DNA of 64,000 bases from Candidatus Westeberhardia cardiocondylae (GTDB lineage Bacteria; Pseudomonadota; Gammaproteobacteria; Enterobacterales; Enterobacteriaceae). Where the stretch lies: assembly GCA_024648765.1 (NCBI GenBank), contig JABYQC010000001.1:124001-188000 (forward strand), read 5' to 3'. Under the pieces are notes generated by a model. It made no database searches, had not been told where the DNA came from, and saw nothing but the letters and a program-made list of their open reading frames with translations. Position 1 is the stretch's first letter, and every line of letters begins with the position of its first letter. Positions 40,916 to 50,668 of this stretch are shown piece by piece. Made by a program: the position numbers and the translations under genes.

Positions 40916-42253
40916 TTATGTTTTTGCTAGTTTTGTAAATATTTTTCCTCTTTCTTGAAAATTTTTAAATTGATCTAAGCTTGAACATGCTGGAGATAAT
41001 AATACTATGTCGTTTTTTTTTATTTTTTGTTTAATTATTAATATGGATTCTTCTAATGTTTGAGTGAGTGTGGAAATTTTTGGTCGTAATTGATATAGTT
41101 CTTTTCCGTTTTTTCCAAAACAATATAGTTGTATTTGTTTTCCTTGTATATATGGTTTTAAACTAAGAAAATTCATGGATTTTCCTTCACCGCCTAATAG
41201 TACGTGTAGTATTCCTTTATTATTTTTGTATTCATAAATGGCATTTTTTGTGCTTTGTATGTTTGTTGATTTAGAGTCGTTTATCCAGAGTATGTTGTTG
41301 TGTTTGTGCACTAATTCGCAACGGTGTGTTAATCCTACAAAATTTTTTAATACGTATATACTATATTTTCTTGGAATTTTTATTGCATCTGATAATGCTA
41401 ATGCTGCTAATATATTGAGGTAATTGTGTTTTCCTGATATTTTTAGGTGATTTGTATTAAATAGTGTTTTATTTTTTGCTATTATCCAGGTTTTTTTTTT
41501 ATATTGATATAAATGATAGTGTCCAGTATGAGTACCAAAATTGATATATTTTATGTTTTTTTTTTTATGTTTCGGAATAGTTAATGGATCTTCGGAGTTG
41601 TTTATGCAGATTTTGGCATGTTGGTAAATTTTGAGTTTTGCTAATTGGTATTTTTTTATGCCTTGTGGATACCTATTCATATGATTTTCTGTGATGTTTA
41701 AGATTATTGCTATTTTTGGTGTTAATGTATATGTTGTTTCTAATTGGAAACTTGATAATTCTAATATATATAGTTGGTATTTTTTATTTAATAATTGTAA
41801 TACTGGATATCCTATGTTACCTCCGATTCCAGCTTGTATTCCTGCTTTTTTTGTGATTTTTTTTAACATGGTAGTTACTGTGGTTTTTCCATTGGTACCT
41901 GTAATAGCTATGATGGGTATTTTATTATATTTGTTTTTTTGAATTTCTTGTGCAAATAATTCAATGTCTCCAATAATTCTTATGCCTGCATTTTTAGCTT
42001 TTTTTATGGCAGGGTGTAATAATGATACTCCTGGACTAATAATAATTAATGTTGCTTCAAGTAACCATGTTTCGTTAATTTTATTGAAATGACATTGTAA
42101 ATGTTTAGTTAATTTTTGTATTTTTTGTGGAGGTATTTTGGAATCTGTTATTTTTGGTAGTATTTTATATGTTTTATATAAATATTGAATGCAAGATAGT
42201 CCTGTTATCCCTAAACCTACGATAACAATTTTGTCATTTTTGTAGTTTTCCAT
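40916..42253 (-). CDS. murD: UDP-N-acetylmuramoylalanine--D-glutamate ligase
   Basis: Adds D-Glu to UDP-MurNAc-L-Ala. 445 residues (E. coli 438). The N-terminus VIVGLGITGLSCIQYL is the UDP-binding fold, ATP loop is ITGTNGKTTVTTM, then LELSSFQLETT, LNITENHMNRY, GKHNYLNILAA, THRCELV, NDSKSTN (catalytic loop) and LLSPACSSLDQFKNFQERG at the end. All key motifs are intact. It ends 92 bases before the murG start, a gap that should contain ftsW. Confidence 0.96.
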   Translation of the reverse strand: MENYKNDKIVIVGLGITGLSCIQYLYKTYKILPKITDSKIPPQKIQKLTKHLQCHFNKINETWLLEATLIIISPGVSLLHPAIKKAKNAGIRIIGDIELFAQEIQKNKYNKIPIIAITGTNGKTTVTTMLKKITKKAGIQAGIGGNIGYPVLQLLNKKYQLYILELSSFQLETTYTLTPKIAIILNITENHMNRYPQGIKKYQLAKLKIYQHAKICINNSEDPLTIPKHKKKNIKYINFGTHTGHYHLYQYKKKTWIIAKNKTLFNTNHLKISGKHNYLNILAALALSDAIKIPRKYSIYVLKNFVGLTHRCELVHKHNNILWINDSKSTNIQSTKNAIYEYKNNKGILHVLLGGEGKSMNFLSLKPYIQGKQIQLYCFGKNGKELYQLRPKISTLTQTLEESILIIKQKIKKNDIVLLSPACSSLDQFKNFQERGKIFTKLAKT

Positions 42254-42262
42254 ATATATATT

Positions 42263-43348
42263 TTATAAACTTATAAGTCCAATAAGGATAAATATGAAAG
42301 AAATAATCCAAAATCGTATGACAATATGTGTTTCAGGAGATCCTTTTAATTCATAGTGGTGATGTATAGGGGACATAAGAAATATTTTTTTATTTGTACA
42401 TTTAAAATATCCTATTTGTAAAATAATTGATATTGTTTCAATAATAAATATTCCGCTGATAATTATAAAAAATATTTCTTGATGTAACAGAATAGATATG
42501 GTGCCAAGTGTTGCTCCTATAGGTAACGAACCTACATCTCCCATAAAAATTTTTGCTGGATATATATTAAACCAGAGAAAACCAAGTCCTGCTCCAATTA
42601 TTGCTGTACATATTACCATAATATTGTTGGCATGTACAAGATATGGTATATATGCATTAAATAATTCTATGTTTTTATGACTACTTATCCATGCTACTAT
42701 GGATAGACCACAAGCAACTAGTATTGCAGGCATGGTTGTTAAACCATCGAGACCATCAGTTAAATTTACTGCATTACTTGCTCCAACAATAATTATATAC
42801 ATCATGATGATATATAACCAGATGTTATTTTGTGGTATAACAATTGATTTTTGTATTATAGGTAATAACATAATTTTTTCGCTATTTTTGGATATATAAA
42901 GTATATTATATATGATAGCGCATGTGATGATTGATTGTAATAGATATTTACGGATACCGCTTAATCCATGAGTGTTTTTATGTTTTATTTTTTTATAATC
43001 ATCAATAAATCCTATTATTGCATATCCTGATAATGTAAGTAATATGCAAAGAACGTGTGTATTGCTTGGGTTTGTCCATATTAATATTGATATGATTATA
43101 GATAATAATATTATTATTCCTCCCATGGTTGGTGTTCCTTGTTTTTTTAGATGAGATTTTGGTCCATGTTTTCTTATGATTTGTGTTATTTTGAGTTTTT
43201 TTAATTTTTTGATGATTATTGATCCTATATATAATGAGATAATAAATGATGTTAATAAACTAGCTATTGTTTGTAATTGTAATAAAGTTAAATAATTTAT
43301 TTGTATATTATGTTTTGTTAACAGGTATTCGATAAAATAATCAAACAT
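42263..43348 (-). CDS. mraY: Phospho-N-acetylmuramoyl-pentapeptide-transferase
   Basis: Integral membrane enzyme making lipid I from UDP-MurNAc-pentapeptide and undecaprenyl phosphate. 361 residues (E. coli 360), with about ten hydrophobic segments. Catalytic motifs are IGFIDDYKKI, NAVNLTDGLDGL, FMGDVGSL and the SPIHHHYEL triad loop. Its usual substrate is the product of MurF, whose gene immediately upstream is dead. The murD start is 9 bases after its stop. Confidence 0.96.
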   Translation of the reverse strand: MFDYFIEYLLTKHNIQINYLTLLQLQTIASLLTSFIISLYIGSIIIKKLKKLKITQIIRKHGPKSHLKKQGTPTMGGIIILLSIIISILIWTNPSNTHVLCILLTLSGYAIIGFIDDYKKIKHKNTHGLSGIRKYLLQSIITCAIIYNILYISKNSEKIMLLPIIQKSIVIPQNNIWLYIIMMYIIIVGASNAVNLTDGLDGLTTMPAILVACGLSIVAWISSHKNIELFNAYIPYLVHANNIMVICTAIIGAGLGFLWFNIYPAKIFMGDVGSLPIGATLGTISILLHQEIFFIIISGIFIIETISIILQIGYFKCTNKKIFLMSPIHHHYELKGSPETHIVIRFWIISFIFILIGLISL

Positions 43349-43452
43349 GATATTTTTTCCGCAAATAATGTATTATTTTTTTATTTTAGCATTTTTAGAT
43401 TTTTTAATTAATATGGTGTTTTTATGTTGTATTAGTAAATTTAATAAGTATG

Positions 43453-44606
43453 TTATTTAATGTATTTTTTTAGAAAGTTGTTTATTCGATTTATATTTGT
43501 AGTTTTTGTAATGTTATTGTTTGTTTTTATATTAGGTATTTTATTTGTATTAGTTGTATTAGTTTTTTTGATTATTTTGGTATGTAAGTTTTGTTTAATT
43601 TTTTTATATTATTGATAATTATAATGTAATAAATTTGGTATATTTACTAATATGTTTTTTCTTTTTATTGTGTAAAAAAATTTGTATTATAATGAGTATT
43701 TGTAAGTAAGTGATTTTTGTTGATTTTCATAAAAAGTGTTTTTATTGGTATGTTTTTGTTTTTTTATATTTTTGTGAAAATTTTTGAGAGTAATATTTTT
43801 ATTGATAATGTTAATGTAGTACTTACTATTATTAATATTGTATTTTTTGTAGAGGGAAGTTTATTATGTATATTTTTTTATACAATAGCGTGGATTTTAT
43901 TCCATGTATTATGTGATTGTTAGAAAAAATATATGTATTTGATGATTTTTTAGAGAATTTGTAAATTTTTTTATTTTGTTTTTATAGTAACAATAATGCG
44001 TATCATTAATAAGTATAACATTTTTATTTTTGTTCTTGCAAATGTTTTTTTGTTTTTTATTTTTAGTGATATTTGATATTTCTGTAAGTTTTTTGTAGCA
44101 ATATTGTTAATATGTATGTATTGTGGGTTGTTGTATAGGATTTTTTGAAAATTATTTTTCTATTGTAATAATTGCGAAGTTATATGTGGAATTTAATGTA
44201 AATAATGTTAATATGATTTTTATGTAATTATTGTAGTTTTGTGTTGATTGACGGTGTTTTTGTTTTTTGGAATTTTTGTGTTTTGTGTTTTTGTTGTGGT
44301 TTTTTGGTATGTTTTCGTGGTGTTTATTGGCATATTTAGTGGTTTATGAATCTAATAGGTTAATTGATATAATGTGGGCACTAAGAATAATTAATTGTGG
44401 TTTTATCAAGGGGTTTTTATTAGTGTAGTTGTAGTATTATGTAATATTTTTTGGTATAAAGAAATTATATTTGTTATATATTTGCTTTGTAGTGTAATGA
44501 TAAAGTATTGTTGTTTATTTTTTGGAGTTATAAATGATATAGAAGTGTTTTTTTCTGTGAATTTTTTGAGTATATTAGGTATTATATAAAGTGTACATGG
44601 AATCAT
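43453..44606 (-). pseudogene. murF: Decayed murF (UDP-MurNAc-tripeptide--D-Ala-D-Ala ligase)
   Basis: Occupies the position of murF between murE and mraY, overlapping the murE end by 32 bases as in relatives. Reading the minus strand, pieces align in order with E. coli MurF in shifting frames: MIPCTLYIIPNIL (start, 44606), YFIITLQSKY, PQLIIL, YNFAIITIE at 44161-44184 (from YDYAVIELGA), INNIATKNLQKY (from VNNLAAAHLEGF), NVILINDTHYC (from GIAIMNADNND), NHLLTNTHYNTN (from NQLLLDDSYNAN) and TTNINRINNFLKKYIK before a stop at 43453. Total 1154 bases against about 1360. The GxxGKT loop and the rest of the ATP site are gone, and several stops interrupt it. Confidence 0.85.
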
Positions 44607-46113
44607 GATATTTTATTCCTAATAGTTTTTTTACGGTATTGCTGTCAGAGTATGGTTGATATTTATTGCCAATAATTTGGTATGTTTCGTGTCCTTTTCC
44701 TGCGATTAATATGAGATCATTTGGAGACGCTGATTGTATGGTTTTTTCTATTGCTTTTTTTCTATTATGTATTATTTGTATTTTTTTGGTGTTGTGTATT
44801 CCATGGATGATTTCTTGAATAATTTTTTTTGGTGTTTCATTTCTTGGATTATCATCTGTAATTATGACGTTGTCGGAATATTTTTCGCTAATATTTCCCA
44901 TAATAGATCTTTTGTATTTATCTCTATTACCTCCGCATCCGAATATGCACCAAATTTTTCCAGTACAATGATATCTTAAATTTTGTAGTGTTTCTTTTAA
45001 TGCACGTGGATTGTGTGCATAGTCTATAATTATTTTTGGTTTATTTTGTATATTGAATGTTTCCATTCTCCCAGGAATTGGTTTTAATTTGTTTACAGTA
45101 TGAATTAATTGGGACAGAGAATATTTATATTCCAATAATGTAGATATGATTAATAGTATATTATCTACGTTATATTTTCCGAGAAGTGGACTATAAATAG
45201 TTGCATTTCCCCAGCTAGATTTAAAGAAAATACATGTTTTATTTGAATAATATTGTATATTATGTGCATATAACCATTTTCCTTTCCAAATAGAAAAAAA
45301 TGATGGTATATAATGTGATGATACTGCCGTTGTGATGTTTTGGTGTTTTTTTGATTGTAATTTTAGTAACCATTTTTGACCAATTTTGTCATTGGCATTA
45401 ATAATATATTTTTTTACTTTTAATTTTGAAAATAATTTCCATTTAGTCTGTTCGTAATGTAACATATTTTTATGATAATCTAAATGTTCGTGGCTTAAAT
45501 TTGTAAATATGGCTACTTGGAAGAATAAATTTTCTACGCGGTATTGTGCTAAGGCATGTGATGATATTTCTAATGATACAAAATTTATTCCTAATTTTTT
45601 TATTTTATATAAAAATTTTTGTATATGAATGGCAGAGTCTGTAGTATTTTTTGTAGGATATATGTGATGATTTATAATACCGTTTCCTATAGTTCCCATA
45701 ATTGCGCTTTTTGTTCCTAATAATGTTGCCCATTGGCTTAACAAGTGTGAAATTGTTGTTTTTCCGTTTGTTCCAGTGATTCCTGTGAGATGTAAGGAGT
45801 GTGATGGGTTTTTATAAAATCTACCAGCTAATTTGGATAAATTTTTTGTAATTGATGGGAAATAAATAATTGGTATATTGTTGAATATTTCAATATTTCC
45901 ATTTTTTTTCTTTTTTTCTGTGATGATTGCAGAGATGTTTTGTTGTATTGCTTGAAAAATATAATAACGACCATTTGTTATATTTCCTGGTAAAGTTACA
46001 AGTAGATCTTGTCCCATTGCATTGCGATTATCAGATACTATATTATTTAATATTATATTTGGTGCATGTTGTATCCAGGGTTTTAATAAAATATGTAAAT
46101 TGTTATTAATCAT
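44575..46113 (-). CDS. murE: UDP-MurNAc-L-alanyl-D-glutamate--meso-diaminopimelate ligase
   Basis: Adds the third residue of the peptidoglycan stem. 512 residues (E. coli 495). The ATP loop is GITGTNGKTTISHL; others are EISSHALAQYRV, FTNLSHEHLDYH, IIDYAHNPRALKE and VFGCGGNRDKYKR. The DDNPRNETP motif is the one that selects meso-diaminopimelate over lysine. The protein looks fully functional, so the tripeptide precursor can be made, but the next enzyme, MurF, is encoded only by a pseudogene here. Confidence 0.96.
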   Translation of the reverse strand: MINNNLHILLKPWIQHAPNIILNNIVSDNRNAMGQDLLVTLPGNITNGRYYIFQAIQQNISAIITEKKKKNGNIEIFNNIPIIYFPSITKNLSKLAGRFYKNPSHSLHLTGITGTNGKTTISHLLSQWATLLGTKSAIMGTIGNGIINHHIYPTKNTTDSAIHIQKFLYKIKKLGINFVSLEISSHALAQYRVENLFFQVAIFTNLSHEHLDYHKNMLHYEQTKWKLFSKLKVKKYIINANDKIGQKWLLKLQSKKHQNITTAVSSHYIPSFFSIWKGKWLYAHNIQYYSNKTCIFFKSSWGNATIYSPLLGKYNVDNILLIISTLLEYKYSLSQLIHTVNKLKPIPGRMETFNIQNKPKIIIDYAHNPRALKETLQNLRYHCTGKIWCIFGCGGNRDKYKRSIMGNISEKYSDNVIITDDNPRNETPKKIIQEIIHGIHNTKKIQIIHNRKKAIEKTIQSASPNDLILIAGKGHETYQIIGNKYQPYSDSNTVKKLLGIKYHDSMYTLYNT

Positions 46114-46300
46114 GAAAATTTTTTGTTACATTATATATTTGTATTATTTAATGAAATTTATTTTTTGATGTTTTGGTGATTTGGTTTTGGTGTATTATAT
46201 TTGTTGTGTTTGATGTTATTTCAGTGAGTTTGTTGGTAATTAGGTATTTGTATGCATAATATATAATTTACTTTATATTTTATGATTATATTATGTGTGT
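46114..46300. other. Spacer where ftsL and ftsI would be
   Basis: Only 187 bases separate rsmH and murE. The ~2.1 kb ftsL-ftsI pair of enterobacteria is deleted and no fragment of it was recognised. Confidence 0.6.
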
Positions 46301-47257
46301 TTATAAAGAAATTTTTTCTATTGTATATAGTTTTGCACTACGTGCTTGTGGATTTTTCATAATTTCTTGTTTTGTTGGAGTGAGTATATTGATAACTTTG
46401 ATTTTTTTTGTTTTGTGATGTTTTTGTAATATTTGTTTTTCATTAAGTGGTATTTTGTTTGGTATTGTGGTATATGGGTTGGTGTGTTTTTGGATAAATG
46501 TTTTTATGATTTGCATTTCTAATGAATGAAAGCTGATAATTGCTAATCTTCCTCCTGGAATTAATATATGAAAAATATTTGTTAGTATTTTTTGTAATTC
46601 TGATAATTCGTTGTTAATAAAAATACGTATTGCTTGGAAACATTTGGTTGCTGGGTGTTTTTTATATATTTTTTTTTTATTTTTTGGTAGTGCTTGTAAT
46701 ATAATTTGCGCAAGTTCTGTAGTATATATTATAGGTTTATTGATCCGTTTTTTTATAATGGCTGTTGTGATTTTTTTATAAAATTTTTCTTCTCCGAATT
46801 TTTTAAATACTAAAGCGATGTCTTTTTTTTTTGCGTAGTTTAACCAATTTTTTGCAGATTTTCCTGTAGTATTATTCATACGCATATCTAATGGACCATT
46901 GTTTTGAAATGAAAATCCTCTTTTTGGGTTATGTATTTGTAGAGAAGATACTCCTAAATCTAATATGATGCCATGTACTGTTTCTAAAAGTTTTTTTTTG
47001 AATAAGTAATTATATATTTCAGAAAATAATCCATGTAATATAGTAAATCGAGGGTCATGGATTTTGGATCCTATGTGAATAGATTCTATATCTCTATCTA
47101 TAGCTAGTAGTTTTCCATGTTTATTGAGTTTGGATAAAATTAATTTTGAATGTCCTCCTTGTCCAAATGTTCCGTCTATATAAAAACCATTTTTTGTGAT
47201 GTTTAGTGATTGTATAGATTCCTGCAATAATACAGGGGTATGAGTAATATTGTGCAT
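46301..47257 (-). CDS. rsmH: 16S rRNA m4C1402 methyltransferase RsmH
   Basis: SAM-dependent methyltransferase acting on C1402 of 16S rRNA (formerly MraW). 318 residues (E. coli 313). The N-terminus HTPVLLQESI, the SAM site IDGTFGQGGHS (27-37), LDLGVSSLQI, RGFSFQNNGPLDMRMN, and the C-terminal NPQARSAKLYTIEK are all typical. First surviving gene of the division and cell wall cluster; mraZ, normally upstream, is missing. Confidence 0.96.
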   Translation of the reverse strand: MHNITHTPVLLQESIQSLNITKNGFYIDGTFGQGGHSKLILSKLNKHGKLLAIDRDIESIHIGSKIHDPRFTILHGLFSEIYNYLFKKKLLETVHGIILDLGVSSLQIHNPKRGFSFQNNGPLDMRMNNTTGKSAKNWLNYAKKKDIALVFKKFGEEKFYKKITTAIIKKRINKPIIYTTELAQIILQALPKNKKKIYKKHPATKCFQAIRIFINNELSELQKILTNIFHILIPGGRLAIISFHSLEMQIIKTFIQKHTNPYTTIPNKIPLNEKQILQKHHKTKKIKVINILTPTKQEIMKNPQARSAKLYTIEKISL

Positions 47258-47493
47258 AAATTTTTTTATAAAACTTATTTTAAAATCTTGTTTATAATAA
47301 TTATTATAGAATAGAAATTATAAATATATTATATCTTGCAAGAATATTATATTGCAAATTTTGTTTTATGGTATTTTTTGGTTTTTATGGTTGTATTTTA
47401 TATCAATGTTTATGTGGTATTATTACGTGTATTTTAAAGTTTCGAATTGGTTTGTGTTTTGAATGGTATGGTAAATAATTTCGGATGTTTTTA

Positions 47494-48246
47494 TTATAGT
47501 ATTATGAATGATGTTCCTATTAAAATTATAAAAAATGTGAGTTTTATCCATTTTTCTGGTAGTTTATGTGCTAATTCTGCTCCAAATGTAATACTTATGG
47601 TACTTCCTAATGCTAATGGTAGTCCAATATTCCAATTAACGTTTCCATGTTGTGCGTAGGAGTATAAGGATATTATTGCGTTTGGTGCTACTGATGCTAA
47701 AGCAATACCTTGAGCTTTGTTTTGTTTTAATCCAAATAATGTAACTAATGTTGGTACTATTATTAATCCTCCTCCTATTGTTAAAATTCCAGAAATAAAT
47801 CCGCTAATTATTCCCAGAAAGGGTAAAAATTTATAAGATAGTGAGATAATATTTTTTTTTGTTATTTTATAATTATCATTTATCCATTGCAATATATAAT
47901 ATATAGAAATGATTGTTAAGAAGGTTGCAGATATTTTTTGTAAGTTTTGTATTGGTATGTTATTAACTATTGTTGCAGATATCCATGAAGATATTGTGGA
48001 AAATATAGACAATGTGCAGGTTGTTTGTATATCAATGTTATGATGTTTTTTATATATTAAAAATCCTATTAATACATTTGGTATTATAATAATAAGTGCT
48101 GTTCCTTGTGCAATATGTTGGTTCATGTGAAAAAATGTATTAAAAATAGGAATTGCTATTAATCCTCCACCTATTCCTAATACACCTCCTAAAATTCCTA
48201 TTATAATTCCTATAATAAATAAGAAGAAGATTTCGTAGTATGTCAT
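47494..48246 (-). CDS. TSUP-family permease (TauE/SafE type)
   Basis: Predicted inner-membrane transporter of 250 residues with about eight hydrophobic segments. Two internally repeated halves each begin with a Gly-rich signature: GGVLGIGGGLIAIP (20-33) and GILTIGGGLIIVP near 154-166, followed by QGTALIIIIPN and QGIALASVAPN respectively. This duplicated pattern is that of the TauE/SafE (TSUP) family, which exports or imports small organic or sulfur anions. The substrate cannot be told from sequence. No related transport genes are beside it. One of few transporters in the window, so it may be relevant for exchange with the host. Confidence 0.8.
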   Translation of the reverse strand: MTYYEIFFLFIIGIIIGILGGVLGIGGGLIAIPIFNTFFHMNQHIAQGTALIIIIPNVLIGFLIYKKHHNIDIQTTCTLSIFSTISSWISATIVNNIPIQNLQKISATFLTIISIYYILQWINDNYKITKKNIISLSYKFLPFLGIISGFISGILTIGGGLIIVPTLVTLFGLKQNKAQGIALASVAPNAIISLYSYAQHGNVNWNIGLPLALGSTISITFGAELAHKLPEKWIKLTFFIILIGTSFIIL

Positions 48247-48743
48247 ATATTATGGTAAAGTTATTTTTGTATAAAGTAATTTGGAATTTAGAATAATTTT
48301 TGTAATGTGTTTTATTTGGTTTATAAATAATGTTGTTTTTTGTAAATTAGTGTATATTTTATTTTGTTTGGATATTGTATATCAGAGCAACTTATAAAAA
48401 AAATGTGTGTATAGTAGACATTACATAAAATATTTGTATTATTTTAAAGGTTTTTTGTGTTTTTTATATATATTATAAGTGTAATATATTTTTGTTGATA
48501 TATTATAATTTGATGATATCTTGTGCAAGATTTTATAGTAAATTTTTTAGTATTGTATTTTGGATTGTTGATTATATGGAACTTTTAATAGAAAAAATGT
48601 TGTTATAATTTTATAGTTTAGTATGCGATAATGTTTATAAATATGTATTATGATATATATTAATATTTATTAAATTAGTTGTTATGTGCATTCGGAATCT
48701 ATGAATATGAGATTATAAATTGTATAGAATATATTATATAATG
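48247..48743. other. Intergenic region, nothing recognised
   Basis: About 500 bases downstream of ligA and upstream of the TSUP permease. I checked the stretch after the ligA stop for a BRCT remnant in all three minus frames and found none. Confidence 0.55.
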
Positions 48744-50516
48744 TTATTTTTTCCAATAAATTCCTATTTTTGGATCAAGTAAATTTTTGATTATTTTTAT
48801 GTTATTTTGGTTTTGGAAAAAATTATATATTTGTTTTGCAGCTATTTTTCCAATATTTGGTATATTTTGCAGAGTATGGATATTGGTGTTTTGTATATTT
48901 TCTATTGTTTGATAGATTTTTGCTAATTGCCAAGATGTATTTTTTCCAATATGTGGAATACTTAATGCATATAAAAAACGAGCAAAGGTTGTTTTTTTTG
49001 CTTGTTCTATAGAGTTAAGTAGATTATTGATAGATTTATTGCTTAACATTTTTAAATTTACTAAATCATTTTTGTTTAATTGAAATAAATCTTGTGGTGT
49101 GTCAATAATTTTTTTATCAATTAGTTGATCGATAGTTTTTTTTCCTATTCCATGAATATTCATTGCGTGTTTAGAAACGAAATGTTTTAGTCTTTCTTTT
49201 TTTTGTGCCTTGCATTTTATTCCTGCATTGCAACGTAATATGAAAGGTTTTTTATTAGTTTGTATATTGGAATTGCATGATGGACATTTTGTAGGAAAAT
49301 GAGTTGTTTTGTGTGGTATGTGATTGTTGTTGTTGTTTTTGTTTATTTTGATTATTTTAGGGATAATATCTCCAGATTTTTGTATAGTTACCTCATCTCC
49401 AATCATAATGTTGAGTTGTTTCATGATATTTGTATTGTATAGATTGATGTTTTGTATTATAGTTCCATTGATTATTATTGGTTTAATATATGCAATTGGT
49501 GTTAATATTCCGCTTTTCCCAATTTGGAATTTTATGTCACGAATTTTTGTTATTGTGTTTTTTGTTGGAAATTTATAAGCGATGGCCCAATTTGGTGCTC
49601 GAGAATTGTAGTGAAGTTTTTTTTGTAATGTTAATGAATTTACTTTAATAACTATGCCATCTATATTGAAATCTATTGATTGTTTTTTTTTTTGGATATC
49701 CTTGTAATATTGTATGGTGTGTTTGATGTTGTTAAATATTTTGATGTATTTTGTATTGATTGGTATTCCTAAATTTTTTAATGCACATAATTGTTGGTAA
49801 TGATTTGTTGATGGGAAATATTCTCCTTGCACCATACTAACTCCGTAAGCAAAGAAATTTAATGGTCTTTGTGCAGTAATTTTATGATTTAGTTGACGAA
49901 CAGAACCAGAAGCTGTATTACGTGGATTAGAAAATTTTTTGTTTTTTTTTTTGAATTTTGTGAATTGTGTATTTTTAATAAAAATTTCTCCTCTTATCTC
50001 TATTTCTTGGGGTGTTATGTGGAAATTTTTTAAATACATGGGAATATCTTGGATAGTTAATATGTTTTTTGTGACGTTTTCTCCTTGTGTTCCATCTCCT
50101 CTAGTGGAAGCTTGTATAAGTTTTCCATGGAGATATAATAGACTAATTCCTATTCCGTCAATTTTTAATTCACAACAATATTGTATATTATTTGTTGTGT
50201 TTGTTTTTTTTTTTATTTTTTTGTCGAATTTTATGATTTCTTCGGATGTATAGGTGTTATTAAGAGATAACATAGGAGATTTATGATATACTTTTTGAAA
50301 AGTATTATTTGTTCTTATTTTTCCTATTTTTTTTGTTGGAGAGTTGTTGTCTAGTATTTTAGGATATTTTTTTTCTAATGTTTCTAGTTCTTTTATCGTT
50401 TTATCATATTTATCATCAGATACTTTAGATTTATTTTTATAATAGTATAAATATTCCCAATATCTTATTTTTTTTTTTAGTTGTATAATATGTTTTTTGA
50501 TTTTTGTAGAATGCAT
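48744..50516 (-). CDS. ligA: NAD-dependent DNA ligase, BRCT domain missing
   Basis: Seals nicks in replication and repair using NAD+. 590 residues against 671 in E. coli. The adenylation domain has the nucleotidyl Lys118 in CELKIDGIG, REIFIKN-type motifs, NPRNTASGSVRQL, and DGIVIKVNS; the OB fold has IGDEVTIQKSGDIIPKI. The zinc finger has four Cys (CPSCNSN ... LRCNAGIKC), and the helix-hairpin-helix domain runs to the end. The protein stops right after the segment before the BRCT domain (GIYWKK). Adenylation and nick sealing should remain; the BRCT domain mainly aids DNA binding and is partly dispensable in other ligases. Confidence 0.95.
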   Translation of the reverse strand: MHSTKIKKHIIQLKKKIRYWEYLYYYKNKSKVSDDKYDKTIKELETLEKKYPKILDNNSPTKKIGKIRTNNTFQKVYHKSPMLSLNNTYTSEEIIKFDKKIKKKTNTTNNIQYCCELKIDGIGISLLYLHGKLIQASTRGDGTQGENVTKNILTIQDIPMYLKNFHITPQEIEIRGEIFIKNTQFTKFKKKNKKFSNPRNTASGSVRQLNHKITAQRPLNFFAYGVSMVQGEYFPSTNHYQQLCALKNLGIPINTKYIKIFNNIKHTIQYYKDIQKKKQSIDFNIDGIVIKVNSLTLQKKLHYNSRAPNWAIAYKFPTKNTITKIRDIKFQIGKSGILTPIAYIKPIIINGTIIQNINLYNTNIMKQLNIMIGDEVTIQKSGDIIPKIIKINKNNNNNHIPHKTTHFPTKCPSCNSNIQTNKKPFILRCNAGIKCKAQKKERLKHFVSKHAMNIHGIGKKTIDQLIDKKIIDTPQDLFQLNKNDLVNLKMLSNKSINNLLNSIEQAKKTTFARFLYALSIPHIGKNTSWQLAKIYQTIENIQNTNIHTLQNIPNIGKIAAKQIYNFFQNQNNIKIIKNLLDPKIGIYWKK

Positions 50517-50668
50517 GGATAATGTATATTTTATATTGTATGTTGCAAGTGTATTATAATGTTTGGAATTTTTGTGTTTTTCTGTTTTATATAGAATGTT
50601 GTATTATATGTGATTGTATTAGAAAATTTTTTCAGGTAATGTTTATTGAATATATTATATTAAATATT

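Noticed and set aside
44395-44589. Plus-strand frame opposite the murE/murF junction
   Set aside because: It is the antisense shadow of the murF remnant.
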